DNA of 64,000 bases, taken from positions 310,001-374,000 of the forward strand of contig NZ_CP089096.1 of NCBI RefSeq assembly GCF_021172165.1, written 5' to 3'. Origin of the DNA: Flavobacterium channae. Lineage in GTDB: Bacteria; Bacteroidota; Bacteroidia; Flavobacteriales; Flavobacteriaceae. Positions 54,738 through 64,000 of this stretch are shown one piece after another; within the stretch, counting starts at the first letter, position 1, and every line of letters starts with the position of its first letter. The notes under the pieces were generated by a model. That model did no database searches, had not been told where the DNA came from, and worked only from the letters and a program-made list of their open reading frames with translations. The position numbers and the translations under genes were made by a program.

Positions 54738-56909
54738 ATGAAAAAATACAGTTTAGCAGTAATGCTTTTTGTAATGAGCTCAGTATCAGTAATGGCTCAG
54801 CAAAAAATTACTTTAGAAGAAATTTGGGGAGGCGCTTTTAGAACAAAAGGAATGGATGCCCTAAGCGCAATGAAGAATACTAACCAATACACGGTATTAA
54901 ATTTTGATAGAGCTACCAAAAGTTTCCAAATCGATTTGTACGATTTTGCAACTTTAGAAAAAGTAAGTACTCTTTTTGATACTAAAAATCATCCTGAAGT
55001 AAAGACAATCGATAGTTACACTTTCGATAAATATGAAAAAAAGATATTAATTGCTACGAATTCGAATCCAATTTTCCGCCATTCTTTTACTGCAGAATAT
55101 TTCATTTATGATATTCCTTCAAAAACAGTAAGTAGTTTTACTTCAAATGCGATTCAAGAACCAACTTTTAGTGCAGACGGAACAAAAATCGCTTATGCTT
55201 TTGAAAACAATTTATATGTTCACGATTTGGTTTCTGGTGCGAAAATTCAATTAACACAAGATGGGCAAAAAAATAAAATTATTAACGGTATTACGGATTG
55301 GGTTTATGAAGAAGAGTTTGCTTTTGTAAAAGCTTACGATTGGAATGTTACTGGAACAAAAGTGGCTTATATTAAATTCGACGAAACAGAAGTTCCTGAG
55401 TTTTCTATGGATATGTATAACGAAGGTTTATACCCAACCCAAACAGTTTTTAAATATCCAAAAGCAGGTGAAAAAAATGCAATAGTTTCGTTACATATTT
55501 TTGATTTAAAATCTGGAACAACTAAAAAAATTAATCTAGGAGATTATAAAGATTTTTATATCCCAAGAATAAAATGGACAAACGATGCAGCGGTTTTGAG
55601 CGTTCAGGTAATGAACCGACACCAAAACAATTTAGACTTGCATTTTGTTGATGCTAATGCTGGAACAACAAAAATTGTTTTAAACGAAAAAGACAATGCT
55701 TATGTTGATGTTACTGATAACTTAACGTTTTTAAAGGATAACAGTTTTATTTGGACATCAGAAAAAGACGGATTTAATCATATCTATCACTACGATAAAT
55801 CTGGAAAATTGAAAAAACAAATTACTTCAGGTAAATGGGAAGTAACAAATTACTATGGTTTTGATGAAAAATCAGGAATGATTTATTATCAATCTGTAGA
55901 AAATGGTTCAATAAACAGAGATGTTTATGCTATTAAAGTTGATGGAAAATCAAAAGTTAGATTATCATCAAAAACAGGTACAAATTCGGCTACTTTTAGT
56001 CCAAATTTCCAATACTTCATCAACACATATTCAAGTGTAAGTACAGCACCAACGTATACTTTAAACGATTCAAAAAATGGAGCTGTAGTAAAAACAATTG
56101 TTTCTAACGAAGCTGTTGAACAAAAATTAGCAAAATACGATGTAGGTCAAAAAGAATTCTTTGTGTTAACTACTGAAAAAGGTAACCAATTGAATGCTTG
56201 GATGATTAAGCCAAAGAATTTTGATGCAACAAAAAAATATCCAGTATTTATGTATCAATATTCAGGGCCAGGTTCGCAACAAGTGGCAAATCAGTGGAAT
56301 AGCGCAAATGATTATTGGTTCATGATGTTAGCTCAACAAGGATATATTGTAGCTTGTGTTGACGGAAGAGGAACTGGTTTAAAAGGTGCAGCATTTAAAA
56401 AATGTACGCAAAAAGAATTAGGAAAATACGAAGTAGAAGATCAAATCGATGCTGCTAAAGTAATTGGAAAATACAATTATGTTGATGCTTCAAGAATTGG
56501 TATTTTCGGATGGAGTTATGGAGGTTTCATGTCGTCAAACTGTTTGTTTCAAGGTGCTGATGTGTTCAAAATGGCAATCGCTGTGGCTCCAGTAACTTCT
56601 TGGAGATATTACGATAGTATTTACACAGAACGCTACATGCAAACTCCGCAAGAAAATGCAAGTGGTTACGATAACAATTCGCCAATTAATCACGTAAGTA
56701 AATTAAAAGGTAACTTTTTGTTAATTCACGGAACAGCTGATGACAACGTTCACGTTCAAAACACTATGAAAATGGTTGAGGCTTTAGTGCAAGCAAACAA
56801 ACAATTCGATTGGGCTATTTATCCAGATAAAAACCACGGAATTTATGGTGGAAAAACACGCTTACAATTGTACACTAAAATGACAAATTTTATCAAAGAG
56901 AAATTATAA
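54738..56909 (+). CDS. Dipeptidyl peptidase IV (S9B)
   Basis: 723 residues with signal peptide (LAVMLFVMSSVSVMAQ), a beta-propeller with the substrate N-terminus motif DWVYEEEFAF, and an alpha/beta hydrolase domain. The catalytic triad is Ser593 (GWSYGG), Asp668/669 (HGTADDNVH) and His700 (DKNHGIYGG). It removes N-terminal dipeptides, usually after Pro or Ala, in the periplasm. Three peptide transporters follow, the first after 26 bp, suggesting a peptide-uptake operon. Confidence 0.95.
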   Translation: MKKYSLAVMLFVMSSVSVMAQQKITLEEIWGGAFRTKGMDALSAMKNTNQYTVLNFDRATKSFQIDLYDFATLEKVSTLFDTKNHPEVKTIDSYTFDKYEKKILIATNSNPIFRHSFTAEYFIYDIPSKTVSSFTSNAIQEPTFSADGTKIAYAFENNLYVHDLVSGAKIQLTQDGQKNKIINGITDWVYEEEFAFVKAYDWNVTGTKVAYIKFDETEVPEFSMDMYNEGLYPTQTVFKYPKAGEKNAIVSLHIFDLKSGTTKKINLGDYKDFYIPRIKWTNDAAVLSVQVMNRHQNNLDLHFVDANAGTTKIVLNEKDNAYVDVTDNLTFLKDNSFIWTSEKDGFNHIYHYDKSGKLKKQITSGKWEVTNYYGFDEKSGMIYYQSVENGSINRDVYAIKVDGKSKVRLSSKTGTNSATFSPNFQYFINTYSSVSTAPTYTLNDSKNGAVVKTIVSNEAVEQKLAKYDVGQKEFFVLTTEKGNQLNAWMIKPKNFDATKKYPVFMYQYSGPGSQQVANQWNSANDYWFMMLAQQGYIVACVDGRGTGLKGAAFKKCTQKELGKYEVEDQIDAAKVIGKYNYVDASRIGIFGWSYGGFMSSNCLFQGADVFKMAIAVAPVTSWRYYDSIYTERYMQTPQENASGYDNNSPINHVSKLKGNFLLIHGTADDNVHVQNTMKMVEALVQANKQFDWAIYPDKNHGIYGGKTRLQLYTKMTNFIKEKL

Positions 56910-56935
56910 TAAATCAATAAACTAAAACAAATTAT

Positions 56936-58642
56936 ATGAGTGAAGTAGCAGCTAAACAAAGCCACCCAAAAGGATTGTGGGTTTTATTTGGAACAGAGAT
57001 GTGGGAGCGCTTCAATTTCTACGGAATGCGAGCAATACTTACATTATTTATGGTAAATGCATTAATGCTTGGAGAGTCAAATGCATCAATTATTTATGGT
57101 GGATTTTTAGCATTGTGTTATTTAACACCTCTTTTAGGGGGTTTTATTTCAGATAAGTATTTAGGCAATAGAAGCTGTATCATGCTTGGTGGTACTCTTA
57201 TGGCTATTGGTCAATTTTCATTGTTTTATAGTGCAACAATTTATGATAGCAATTTAGGATTGTCAAAAGGTATTTTTTGGCTAGGATTATTTGTTATCAT
57301 TTTTGGTAATGGGTTTTTTAAACCAAATATTTCTTCAATGGTTGGAAGTTTATATCCTCCACAAGAAAAAACAAAGTTAGATTCTGCTTTTACAATTTTT
57401 TATATGGGAATAAATATTGGGGCATTATTGAGTCAATATTTTGTTCCGCTTATTGCTGATGTTAAAGTGAATAATGTTCAAGATCCAACCGTTTTTAAAT
57501 GGGGTTATCTAATGGCTTGTATAGCTATGGTGTTAGGGACATTGGTGTTTTTCTTTTTGAAAAACAAATATGTTATTACTCCAGAAGGAGAACCAATTGG
57601 AGGTAAACCAAATAAAGATAAAGCAAATGGTGCAGTTGAAGAACAAGCAAATTTTTCGTCAAAATCAATTGGTATAGCATCAATATTATTTGTGGTTTTA
57701 TTTTTTGCATTTAGATATTTTCTAGTTTCTGAAATTGGATTTAGTAATTTTGAAATTGGAACTTTAGTAAAAGGAATAATTTATCCTATTATCTATGCAG
57801 CTGGTATTTCACTTGCATTTCTTATTATGAGTTCTGCAGAAAATATGGTTGAAAGACAAAGAATTTGGGTAATTTATATTGTATCTTTCTTTATTATTTT
57901 CTTTTGGGCAGCTTTTGAGCAAGCAGGTTCTTCGTTAACTTTTATTGCGTCTAATCAAACAGATAGACATTTTTTATTTGATTGGGAAATGCCTGCTTCA
58001 ATGGTGCAGATTTTTAATGGACTATTTGTTGTAATTTTAGCTGTTCCATTCAGTTTGATGTGGGATAAGTTAAGAGCAAAAGGTAAAGAGCCGGTATCGC
58101 CTTTAAAACAAGCAATGGGATTGGCATTAATTGCATTAAGTTATTTTATTATTGCTCACAATGTAAAAGATTTAGGGAATTCAGGGTTATTAGCTATTAA
58201 ATGGTTGGTATTGTTGTATTTTATTCAAACAATGGGTGAATTATGTTTATCGCCAATCGGATTGTCATTGGTTGGTAAATTAGCACCTAAACGTTTTGCT
58301 TCTTTATTGTATGGAGTTTTCTTTATTTCAAATGCTGCTGGTTATGCATTAGCTGGATCTTTAGGAGCTATTATTCCTGCAACAGGTGATAAATTCCAAA
58401 AAGCTGAAGCTTTAGGAGTTAATCTTCAAGATGTTTTAGATAAAAAAGTGACTTTAACTGCTGAGCAAATTGCTTCATTTGAAAAAGAACAGTTGCCATT
58501 AGAATATACTTCTTTTGCAGGTTTTGAAATTCATAACCTATACGAGTTTTTCATGGTGTTTGTTGTTTTATGTGGAATTGCTGCTGTTATTTTAGCGGTT
58601 TTATCACCTAAATTGAAAAAAATGATGAACGGTATTACCTAG
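56936..58642 (+). CDS. POT-family proton-coupled oligopeptide transporter 1
   Basis: A 568-residue polytopic protein. The POT signature ExxER is at Glu21-Arg25 (EMWERFNFYGMRAIL), with FGNGFFKPNISSMVGSLYP (PTR2 signature) and FTIFYMGINIGALLSQ. It imports di- and tripeptides with protons across the inner membrane. The extended loop around residues 470-540 (LGVNLQDVLDKKVTLTAEQ) is absent from the third copy. A terminator follows at 58672. Confidence 0.92.
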   Translation: MSEVAAKQSHPKGLWVLFGTEMWERFNFYGMRAILTLFMVNALMLGESNASIIYGGFLALCYLTPLLGGFISDKYLGNRSCIMLGGTLMAIGQFSLFYSATIYDSNLGLSKGIFWLGLFVIIFGNGFFKPNISSMVGSLYPPQEKTKLDSAFTIFYMGINIGALLSQYFVPLIADVKVNNVQDPTVFKWGYLMACIAMVLGTLVFFFLKNKYVITPEGEPIGGKPNKDKANGAVEEQANFSSKSIGIASILFVVLFFAFRYFLVSEIGFSNFEIGTLVKGIIYPIIYAAGISLAFLIMSSAENMVERQRIWVIYIVSFFIIFFWAAFEQAGSSLTFIASNQTDRHFLFDWEMPASMVQIFNGLFVVILAVPFSLMWDKLRAKGKEPVSPLKQAMGLALIALSYFIIAHNVKDLGNSGLLAIKWLVLLYFIQTMGELCLSPIGLSLVGKLAPKRFASLLYGVFFISNAAGYALAGSLGAIIPATGDKFQKAEALGVNLQDVLDKKVTLTAEQIASFEKEQLPLEYTSFAGFEIHNLYEFFMVFVVLCGIAAVILAVLSPKLKKMMNGIT

Positions 58643-58671
58643 TAAACAATAAAAATATTTTTTATATCTTT

Positions 58672-58707
58672 CAAACCTACAAGAAACCCTTGTAGGTTTG
58701 TTTTTTT
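58672..58707 (+). terminator. Terminator after POT transporter 1
   Basis: A 12-bp perfect stem CAAACCTACAAG / CTTGTAGGTTTG with a T run. It separates the first transporter from the other two. Confidence 0.88.
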
Positions 58708-58721
58708 AATACGAATAAATT

Positions 58722-60380
58722 ATGTGGAAAAGTCATCCTAAAGCATTGCCTTACTTGTTTTTATCTGAAATGTGGGAACGTTTCGGTTACTATTTAATGA
58801 TTGGTATTTTTACCTTATATCTTAAAGATGTTAAAGCCGGATTCGCCATGACGGAGAAAGAAGCTTCCGATTTATACGGAACTTTTATTGCTTTAGTATT
58901 TTTAACTCCTTTTATTGGAGGATTAGTTGCCGATAGATATTGGGGTTATAAAAAATCCATCGTAATAGGTGGTTTAATGATGGGAGCAGGGTATTTCATG
59001 ATGGGAATTCATGATATTACTATGCTTTATATTGCAATGACATTAGTTATTGTAGGTAATGGGTTTTTTAAACCAAATATTTCAACACTTTTAGGTAATT
59101 TTTATACTGAAGATAAGTTTAAAGATAAAAAAGACGAAGGATACAACATCTTCTATATGGGGATAAACGTTGGAGCTTTTATCTGTAATTTCTTTGGTGC
59201 AGCCTTACAAATTTTATTAGGTTGGCAGTATGCTTTTATGGCGGCTGGAGTAGGAATGTTTGTTGGAGTTATTGTTTTCTTGTTAGGAACAAAACACTAT
59301 GGAGATAAAACAGAGAAAAAAGGAGTACAACCTGGCGATATGCCTTTCTGGAAAATTGTAATGTTCATCTTAGTTCCTTCTGCAGTTTTTGGAGTTATTG
59401 GTTGGTTAATTAAAGGGATTACTAATGAAGCAAATCCGAATGGTTATATCTTTGGTTCTGACAGTACAGATGCTTTTATTTTTGCATGTATTCCAGTTAT
59501 TTTCTTCTACGGGAGTTTGTATTTCAAAGCAAAATCAGACGACAAAAGACCAATTGGTGCTTTGTTGACCATTTTTGCAGTTGTAATTTTATTCTGGGCT
59601 GTTTTCAAATTAAACGGTTCTGCATTAAACACTTGGGCAGATCGTTATACAGATAGAGAAATTAAAGGTACAACACAAACTGTTTTTAATGGATTAAAGT
59701 TAGCCAAAGAAGTTGAATACAAAAAAGACACGGTAGAGCTTTACGATGCTAGTTTCCGTATTCAAAAAGTGGATGGTGAAGTTCAAAAGACAGTTGATTA
59801 TCCAATATATTTCAGAAATGTAGCTAAAGATAAATTACCTGAAGAAGGTTCTAAAGTATCACTTTGGGCAACCAATTTAAGTCAATCTATCAATCCAGGA
59901 TGGGTTATTCTTTTAACACCTTTAGTTGTTGCTTTCTTTACGTTTTTAAGAAGCAGAAAGAAAGAACCTTCAACTCCAACAAAAATTGCATTTGGATTGT
60001 TAATTTCTGCTTTGTCAGTTTTAGTTATGATAGCTGCAGTAAATATGGGAGCTAACGGTTCAGAAAAAGTAAGTGTTTGGTGGTTAGTAGCCAATTATGG
60101 TGTAATTACTATTGGAGAGCTATTTTTGAGTCCAATGGGATTGTCCGTTGTATCAAAACTAAGTCCAACGAATATAACTTCATTAATGATGGGTGGTTGG
60201 TTCTTGTCAACTTCAATCGGAAATAAATTGAGTGGAGTATTAGCAAGTCTTTGGGATACTTATGATAACAAACAAGACTTCTTTTGGGTGAACTTTGGAT
60301 TATTAATGTTTGCTACTTTATTAATGTTTGTTTTATTAAAGCAACTAAATAAAGTAATGCAAGAAAAAGGAATTCATTAA
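58722..60380 (+). CDS. POT-family oligopeptide transporter 2
   Basis: 552 residues. ExxER at Glu16-Arg20 (SEMWERFGYYLMIGIF), VGNGFFKPNISTLLGNFY and YNIFYMGINVGAFICN. It has a large hydrophilic insertion (about residues 310-385; EVEYKKDTVELYDASFRIQK) between membrane segments that the neighbouring copies lack. This may be a periplasmic domain. It starts 15 bp after the terminator's T run and has a 1-bp gap to the third transporter. Confidence 0.92.
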   Translation: MWKSHPKALPYLFLSEMWERFGYYLMIGIFTLYLKDVKAGFAMTEKEASDLYGTFIALVFLTPFIGGLVADRYWGYKKSIVIGGLMMGAGYFMMGIHDITMLYIAMTLVIVGNGFFKPNISTLLGNFYTEDKFKDKKDEGYNIFYMGINVGAFICNFFGAALQILLGWQYAFMAAGVGMFVGVIVFLLGTKHYGDKTEKKGVQPGDMPFWKIVMFILVPSAVFGVIGWLIKGITNEANPNGYIFGSDSTDAFIFACIPVIFFYGSLYFKAKSDDKRPIGALLTIFAVVILFWAVFKLNGSALNTWADRYTDREIKGTTQTVFNGLKLAKEVEYKKDTVELYDASFRIQKVDGEVQKTVDYPIYFRNVAKDKLPEEGSKVSLWATNLSQSINPGWVILLTPLVVAFFTFLRSRKKEPSTPTKIAFGLLISALSVLVMIAAVNMGANGSEKVSVWWLVANYGVITIGELFLSPMGLSVVSKLSPTNITSLMMGGWFLSTSIGNKLSGVLASLWDTYDNKQDFFWVNFGLLMFATLLMFVLLKQLNKVMQEKGIH

Positions 60381-60381
60381 T

Positions 60382-61884
60382 ATGCAAACATTAGAACAAA
60401 TTCAAGATTTTAAAGGTAAATATCCTAAACAGCTTTGGTATTTATTCTTTAGTGAAATGTGGGAGCGTTTCTGTTTTTACGGAATGCGTGGTATGCTAGT
60501 TGTTTTTATGGTTAATCACTTAGCTATGGATGAAAAAACAGCTAATCTTCAATATGGAGCTACTCAGGCATGGGTATACGCTTTTACATTTATAGGAGGT
60601 TTATTTGCTGATAAGATTTTAGGATTAAGAAAGTCGCTTTTTTGGGGTGGTATTCTTATGATTCTGGGAAGTATTATTCTTGCAATTGATCCTAAAAACT
60701 TATTTTTTATAGGAATTAGTTTTACAATAGTTGGAACAGGTTTTTTTAAGCCTAATATTTCCTCAATGGTTGGACAGTTGTATAAAGATGGTGATCCTAG
60801 GCGAGATGCTGGATTTTCTTTCTTTTATATGGGTGTGAATTTGGGAGCATTGTTAGGGGGGTACGTTTGTATTGCTGTTGCTGAGGGTTCTATGTGGCAA
60901 TCAATTGTTCCTGAAAATCTGAGATGGAATGTCGGTTTTGGATTTGCTGCAATCGTAATGATAATTAGTTTGTTAACTTTTACACAAACTCAAAAAACAT
61001 TAAGTACAATTGGTCTTTCTCCATTAAAAGAAGTTGTTGATTCTAAAAAAAGAGTTTTGGAAATTTCAACTTATTTAGGTTCATTATTAGTAATTCCTGT
61101 CATTATTATAATGGTAGCAAATACGAAGTATACCGATTATTTTATGATGTTTATAGGACCAGCTTCAATTTTATATTTGTTCTATGAAATGAAGAATTTT
61201 TCAATTTCTGAAAACAAAAAACTTTTGGCTGCTTTGGTATTTATTATTTTCTCAATTTTCTTTTGGGCATTTTTTGAACAAAGTGGTGGGTCATTAAGTT
61301 TGTTTGCTGCTAATAATTTAAATAATACAATTGCAGGAGTTGAATTGAGCCCAAATGGAGTTAATAATTCCGCTAACTCATTGTTTGTAATTGGATTTGC
61401 AGCTTTAGTTGGTTTAGTTTGGTTGTGGATGGCAAAGAAAAAAATGGAGCCTAACACTATTATTAAATTTGGTTTAGCCTTTTTGTTTTTAGCGGGTGGT
61501 TTTTGGGTGTTCTACTACACACAATTTTTCGCAGATTTAAATGGAAAAACATCTTTAGGAGTTTTCACTTTAGGTTGGTTAGTAATTACATTTGGTGAAT
61601 TGTGTTTATCTCCTATTGGAATGAGTGCTATGACTAAATTATCACCACAAAAAACACAAGCCGTTATGATGGGAATGTGGTTTTTAGCAAGTGCATATGG
61701 TCAATATTTTGCAGGAATTTTAGGTGCCAATATTGCAGAAGCTTCTGAAAATGCAACCAATATGGAGAAGCTTGTTTTGTATGCAGACGGTTACAAACAG
61801 CTAGCGATTTATGCTTTTATTTTAGGTGTTGTACTTATTGTTATTTCACCTTTAGTTAAAAAATTAATGCAAGAAGTTAAGTAG
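60382..61884 (+). CDS. POT-family oligopeptide transporter 3
   Basis: 500 residues. ExxER at Glu25-Arg29 (SEMWERFCFYGMRGML), VGTGFFKPNISSMVGQLY and FSFFYMGVNLGALLGG. It is the shortest of the three paralogues and closer in length to the basic POT fold. It is co-transcribed with copy 2 (1-bp gap). Peptide specificity cannot be read. Confidence 0.92.
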   Translation: MQTLEQIQDFKGKYPKQLWYLFFSEMWERFCFYGMRGMLVVFMVNHLAMDEKTANLQYGATQAWVYAFTFIGGLFADKILGLRKSLFWGGILMILGSIILAIDPKNLFFIGISFTIVGTGFFKPNISSMVGQLYKDGDPRRDAGFSFFYMGVNLGALLGGYVCIAVAEGSMWQSIVPENLRWNVGFGFAAIVMIISLLTFTQTQKTLSTIGLSPLKEVVDSKKRVLEISTYLGSLLVIPVIIIMVANTKYTDYFMMFIGPASILYLFYEMKNFSISENKKLLAALVFIIFSIFFWAFFEQSGGSLSLFAANNLNNTIAGVELSPNGVNNSANSLFVIGFAALVGLVWLWMAKKKMEPNTIIKFGLAFLFLAGGFWVFYYTQFFADLNGKTSLGVFTLGWLVITFGELCLSPIGMSAMTKLSPQKTQAVMMGMWFLASAYGQYFAGILGANIAEASENATNMEKLVLYADGYKQLAIYAFILGVVLIVISPLVKKLMQEVK

Positions 61885-61910
61885 ATAACATTTTTGGCAC
61901 TCAATTTGAT

Positions 61911-61918
61911 TACTTTTG
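61911..61918 (+). promoter_or_regulatory. -7 box TACTTTTG of the thioredoxin-fold gene
   Basis: Matches TAnnTTTG, 18 bp before the ATG. A TTG at 61894 is closer than the usual -33 spacing. Confidence 0.4.
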
Positions 61919-61936
61919 TTTTTATAAATTTATAAT

Positions 61937-62401
61937 ATGAAGAATTTTTTACTAATCGCTTTTTTAACATTGACAAGTTTGTCAATGCAAGCGCAAGAAG
62001 AATTAACATGGCATACTGATATGTCTGCTGCTACAGATATTTCAATAAAAGAGAAAAAACCGTTATTCTTATTCTTTACAGGTTCTGATTGGTGTGGATG
62101 GTGTATCCGTTTACAAAAAGAAGTATTCAAAACACCTGAATTTGTTAAATGGGCAAAGGATAATGTAGTGTTAGTTGAATTGGATTTTCCTAGAAAAAAC
62201 AACCAAACGGATGCTGTGAAGTCTCAAAATGCTCAATTACAACAACAATTACAAGTAAGAGGTTATCCTACTGTTTGGTTTGTTAGTGCAACTAAAACGG
62301 CTGAAGCTAAAGTAAATTTAACTGCTTTAGGAAGTACAGGATATGTAGCAGGTGGTCCAAAAGTGTGGATTGATGGCGCAAATCAAATTATTAAGAAGTA
62401 A
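61937..62401 (+). CDS. Exported thioredoxin-fold protein
   Basis: 154 residues with signal peptide (FLLIAFLTLTSLSMQAQ). The active site WCGWC (Cys53, Cys56) lies in FFTGSDWCGWCIRLQKEVF, and the cis-Pro motif VRGYPTVWFV is present. It should act as a periplasmic disulfide reductase or isomerase. It is convergent with comEC; only 4 bp separate the stops. Confidence 0.88.
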   Translation: MKNFLLIAFLTLTSLSMQAQEELTWHTDMSAATDISIKEKKPLFLFFTGSDWCGWCIRLQKEVFKTPEFVKWAKDNVVLVELDFPRKNNQTDAVKSQNAQLQQQLQVRGYPTVWFVSATKTAEAKVNLTALGSTGYVAGGPKVWIDGANQIIKK

Positions 62402-62405
62402 TATC

Positions 62406-64000
62406 TTATTTCAATTTATAGAATCCCTTTTCGGCAATAGCATGAAAAGGGATTTTTTCTTTTCTGCAAGTGGCTTCCCAAAGTTTGCAATTGTTTTTAT
62501 AGTTACTCTTATCGGCAATAATTTCTTTTGGTTGCATTTCTTCTATCAATCGTGCTAAATTGATTTTTGGATTTTGAGTCAGAATAATTATTTCAGGTCG
62601 AATTGAAGTTTTGTAAATCCCTAAACTATCGATAACCAATATTTTATGATTTTTATATGAAATGGCATTTTGAATTGGAAAGATTCGTAAGGAATCTGAA
62701 AATGTGCCTCTTTTATAATGATTCAATGTTGTGCTATGATTTTCAGGTTCGTTACTAAAAGCAATAATGTTATTCTTTTTTTTAATGCCAATTAAAGTAA
62801 CTTTTTCATTAAAAACGACCAATTCGCTATCGTTATTTTCCTTCCACTTAATTGAAATATAACTGAATTGTAAAACGAGAATAGAAATTAAAACACACTT
62901 AATATTTTGATTTTTTTGATGATATAACCAATAAATAAAAGTAATAATCACCAAATACATTGAAATGGTCAACCAAGCCGAAAATGAAATATTTGTAATT
63001 ATACCGCTTTTAAATTGTGCAATCCAATGAATATAATCGTTCATGAATAGAATAATGTATTTTAGTATTTTGCCTATGAAAACAGCTAGAGTTGGGAAAG
63101 CATAATTTAAAGGAAGTATTATAATTCCAACTATCAAAACCAAACTTGAAAGCGGAATTATCACCAAATTGGCTAATAAAAATAACAATGGCAATTGATT
63201 GAAATAATACAAACTCAAAGGTAAAACACCAATTTGAGCTGCTAAAGAAACTAAAACAATATCGGTAAAATAAACTCCAATTTTATTTTCAGTGAAATAC
63301 AACTTTTTGTAGTAGGGCTGAAATAAAACAATCGATAAAACAGCGGCATAACTCAACTGAAATCCTATGTCGAAAATAGAATTGGGTTTAATCAATAAAA
63401 TGAGTAAAGCAGAAACTGCCAAAGCGTTATATATCGCTTTTGGTTGATTAAAATAATTTCCAATACTAATAAAACTAAACAAAGTTACCGCTCTAGTTAC
63501 CGATGCAGGTAAACCTGTTAGTAATGCAAACAACCATAAAATAGCCAAAACAAGTAGTAATTGAATTTCTGCTCCAAATCGTATTCTTTTTAAAGGTTTT
63601 AATAAGAATATGATGAAGAAATATATGATGGAAATATGCAATCCTGAAATCGCTAAAATATGAATTACACCAGCGTTTGAATAATCAGCTATGGTGTCTT
63701 TATCCAATTCCAATCGTTGTCCTAAAATTAAAGCGTCAATGATTGCTTTTGTTTTGGGTTCAAAATGATGTATGCTGAAACTTTCGCTTAAATTATTCCG
63801 TAAATTTTCAATGTAAAAATCCATGTTTTTTCGTGTTTGAATAACTCTAATTTGATTTTCATTTGCATAGATTTGATGTGTTACATTTTGCTTTTCTAAA
63901 TATTTTGAATAATCAAATTGATATGGATTAAAAGCTTTTGGAATTGGATATACAGAAGCATTTAGCCAAATTTCATCTCCAGCGTGTAATTTATTTTCAT
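62406..64000 (-). CDS. comEC: ComEC/Rec2-type DNA-uptake channel protein, 5' end beyond window
   Basis: The frame is open to the right edge (about 531 residues visible). The in-frame Met at 63822-63824 is internal, because the upstream residues (NPYQFDYSKYLEKQNVTHQIY) match the conserved ComEC N-terminal domain. The Competence domain is clear (ALILGQRLELDKD, GVIHILAISGLHISIIYFFI, GLPASVTRAVTLFSFISIG) with about eight membrane segments. The C-terminal part (about 160 residues) has no HxHxDH motif, so a metallo-beta-lactamase domain is absent or degenerate. It would move single-stranded DNA across the inner membrane. Confidence 0.92.
   Translation of the reverse strand, partial: ENKLHAGDEIWLNASVYPIPKAFNPYQFDYSKYLEKQNVTHQIYANENQIRVIQTRKNMDFYIENLRNNLSESFSIHHFEPKTKAIIDALILGQRLELDKDTIADYSNAGVIHILAISGLHISIIYFFIIFLLKPLKRIRFGAEIQLLLVLAILWLFALLTGLPASVTRAVTLFSFISIGNYFNQPKAIYNALAVSALLILLIKPNSIFDIGFQLSYAAVLSIVLFQPYYKKLYFTENKIGVYFTDIVLVSLAAQIGVLPLSLYYFNQLPLLFLLANLVIIPLSSLVLIVGIIILPLNYAFPTLAVFIGKILKYIILFMNDYIHWIAQFKSGIITNISFSAWLTISMYLVIITFIYWLYHQKNQNIKCVLISILVLQFSYISIKWKENNDSELVVFNEKVTLIGIKKKNNIIAFSNEPENHSTTLNHYKRGTFSDSLRIFPIQNAISYKNHKILVIDSLGIYKTSIRPEIIILTQNPKINLARLIEEMQPKEIIADKSNYKNNCKLWEATCRKEKIPFHAIAEKGFYKLK

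Noticed and set aside
62352..62558. 68-codon plus-strand frame across the thioredoxin/comEC convergent ends.
   Set aside because: It overlaps both real genes and lacks any start context or domain.

Overview
The window is AT-rich chromosomal DNA from a member of the Flavobacteriia, most likely the genus Flavobacterium. The evidence is a SusC/SusD polysaccharide locus, type IX secretion (T9SS) sorting domains of both A and B type, Bacteroidetes-type promoters (-7 box TAnnTTTG), a mevalonate pathway, and lipoproteins with an acidic residue directly after the lipidated Cys. Both window edges cut a gene: a secreted alpha-amylase on the left and comEC on the right.

Layout. (1) 1-20420 is a starch/maltodextrin utilisation locus. 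On the minus strand are susC, susD, a susE-like gene and a large secreted GH13 amylase. On the plus strand are a LacI-family regulator, then an inner-membrane SLC45-type sugar transporter, beta-phosphoglucomutase, GH65 maltose phosphorylase, GH97 alpha-glucosidase, two GH13 enzymes and a small T9SS protein. Starch is cut outside, imported by SusCD, trimmed in the periplasm, moved inward by the transporter and split phosphorolytically. (2) 20519-30546 holds housekeeping genes: a BaiN-like flavoprotein, tspO, mevalonate genes (mvaD, mevalonate kinase, a UbiA prenyltransferase) interrupted by a four-helix-bundle gene in a short inverted-repeat cassette, an RsuA/RluB-type pseudouridine synthase, dusB and lepA. 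(3) 30673-36686 holds a giant T9SS type B adhesin-like protein and a umuC-umuD pair. (4) 36738-44334, minus strand, is the block coaX, OmpP1-like porin, TPR protein, lptC, small membrane protein, CorC/HlyC protein, PpiD/SurA-type isomerase.

(5) 44457-47960 is tRNA-Phe with a compact (about 3.4 kb) integrative element inserted in its 3' end. The element has a 13-bp att duplication, a tyrosine integrase, an excisionase-like HTH protein, a protein of unknown function, and a small protein carrying HUH and YxxK motifs of rolling-circle Rep endonucleases. Its 343-bp non-coding region is full of inverted repeats, two of which present the same loop on different stems. Two further hairpins precede the rep-like gene and the next gene and differ by compensatory changes. 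This is the best candidate in the window for a little-described system.

(6) 47987-64000 holds a GHMP kinase and HMG-CoA reductase (rest of the mevalonate pathway), a 1448-residue hybrid sensor kinase, dipeptidyl peptidase IV followed by three tandem POT peptide transporters, a thioredoxin-fold protein and comEC.

Small repeats have shaped coding ends. The last residues of maltose phosphorylase come from a dispersed palindrome, the last six residues of mvaD come from the cassette's inverted repeat, and the flavoprotein carries a perfect 21-bp tandem duplication. All calls rest on reading the sequence and remembered family features; no database search was run.
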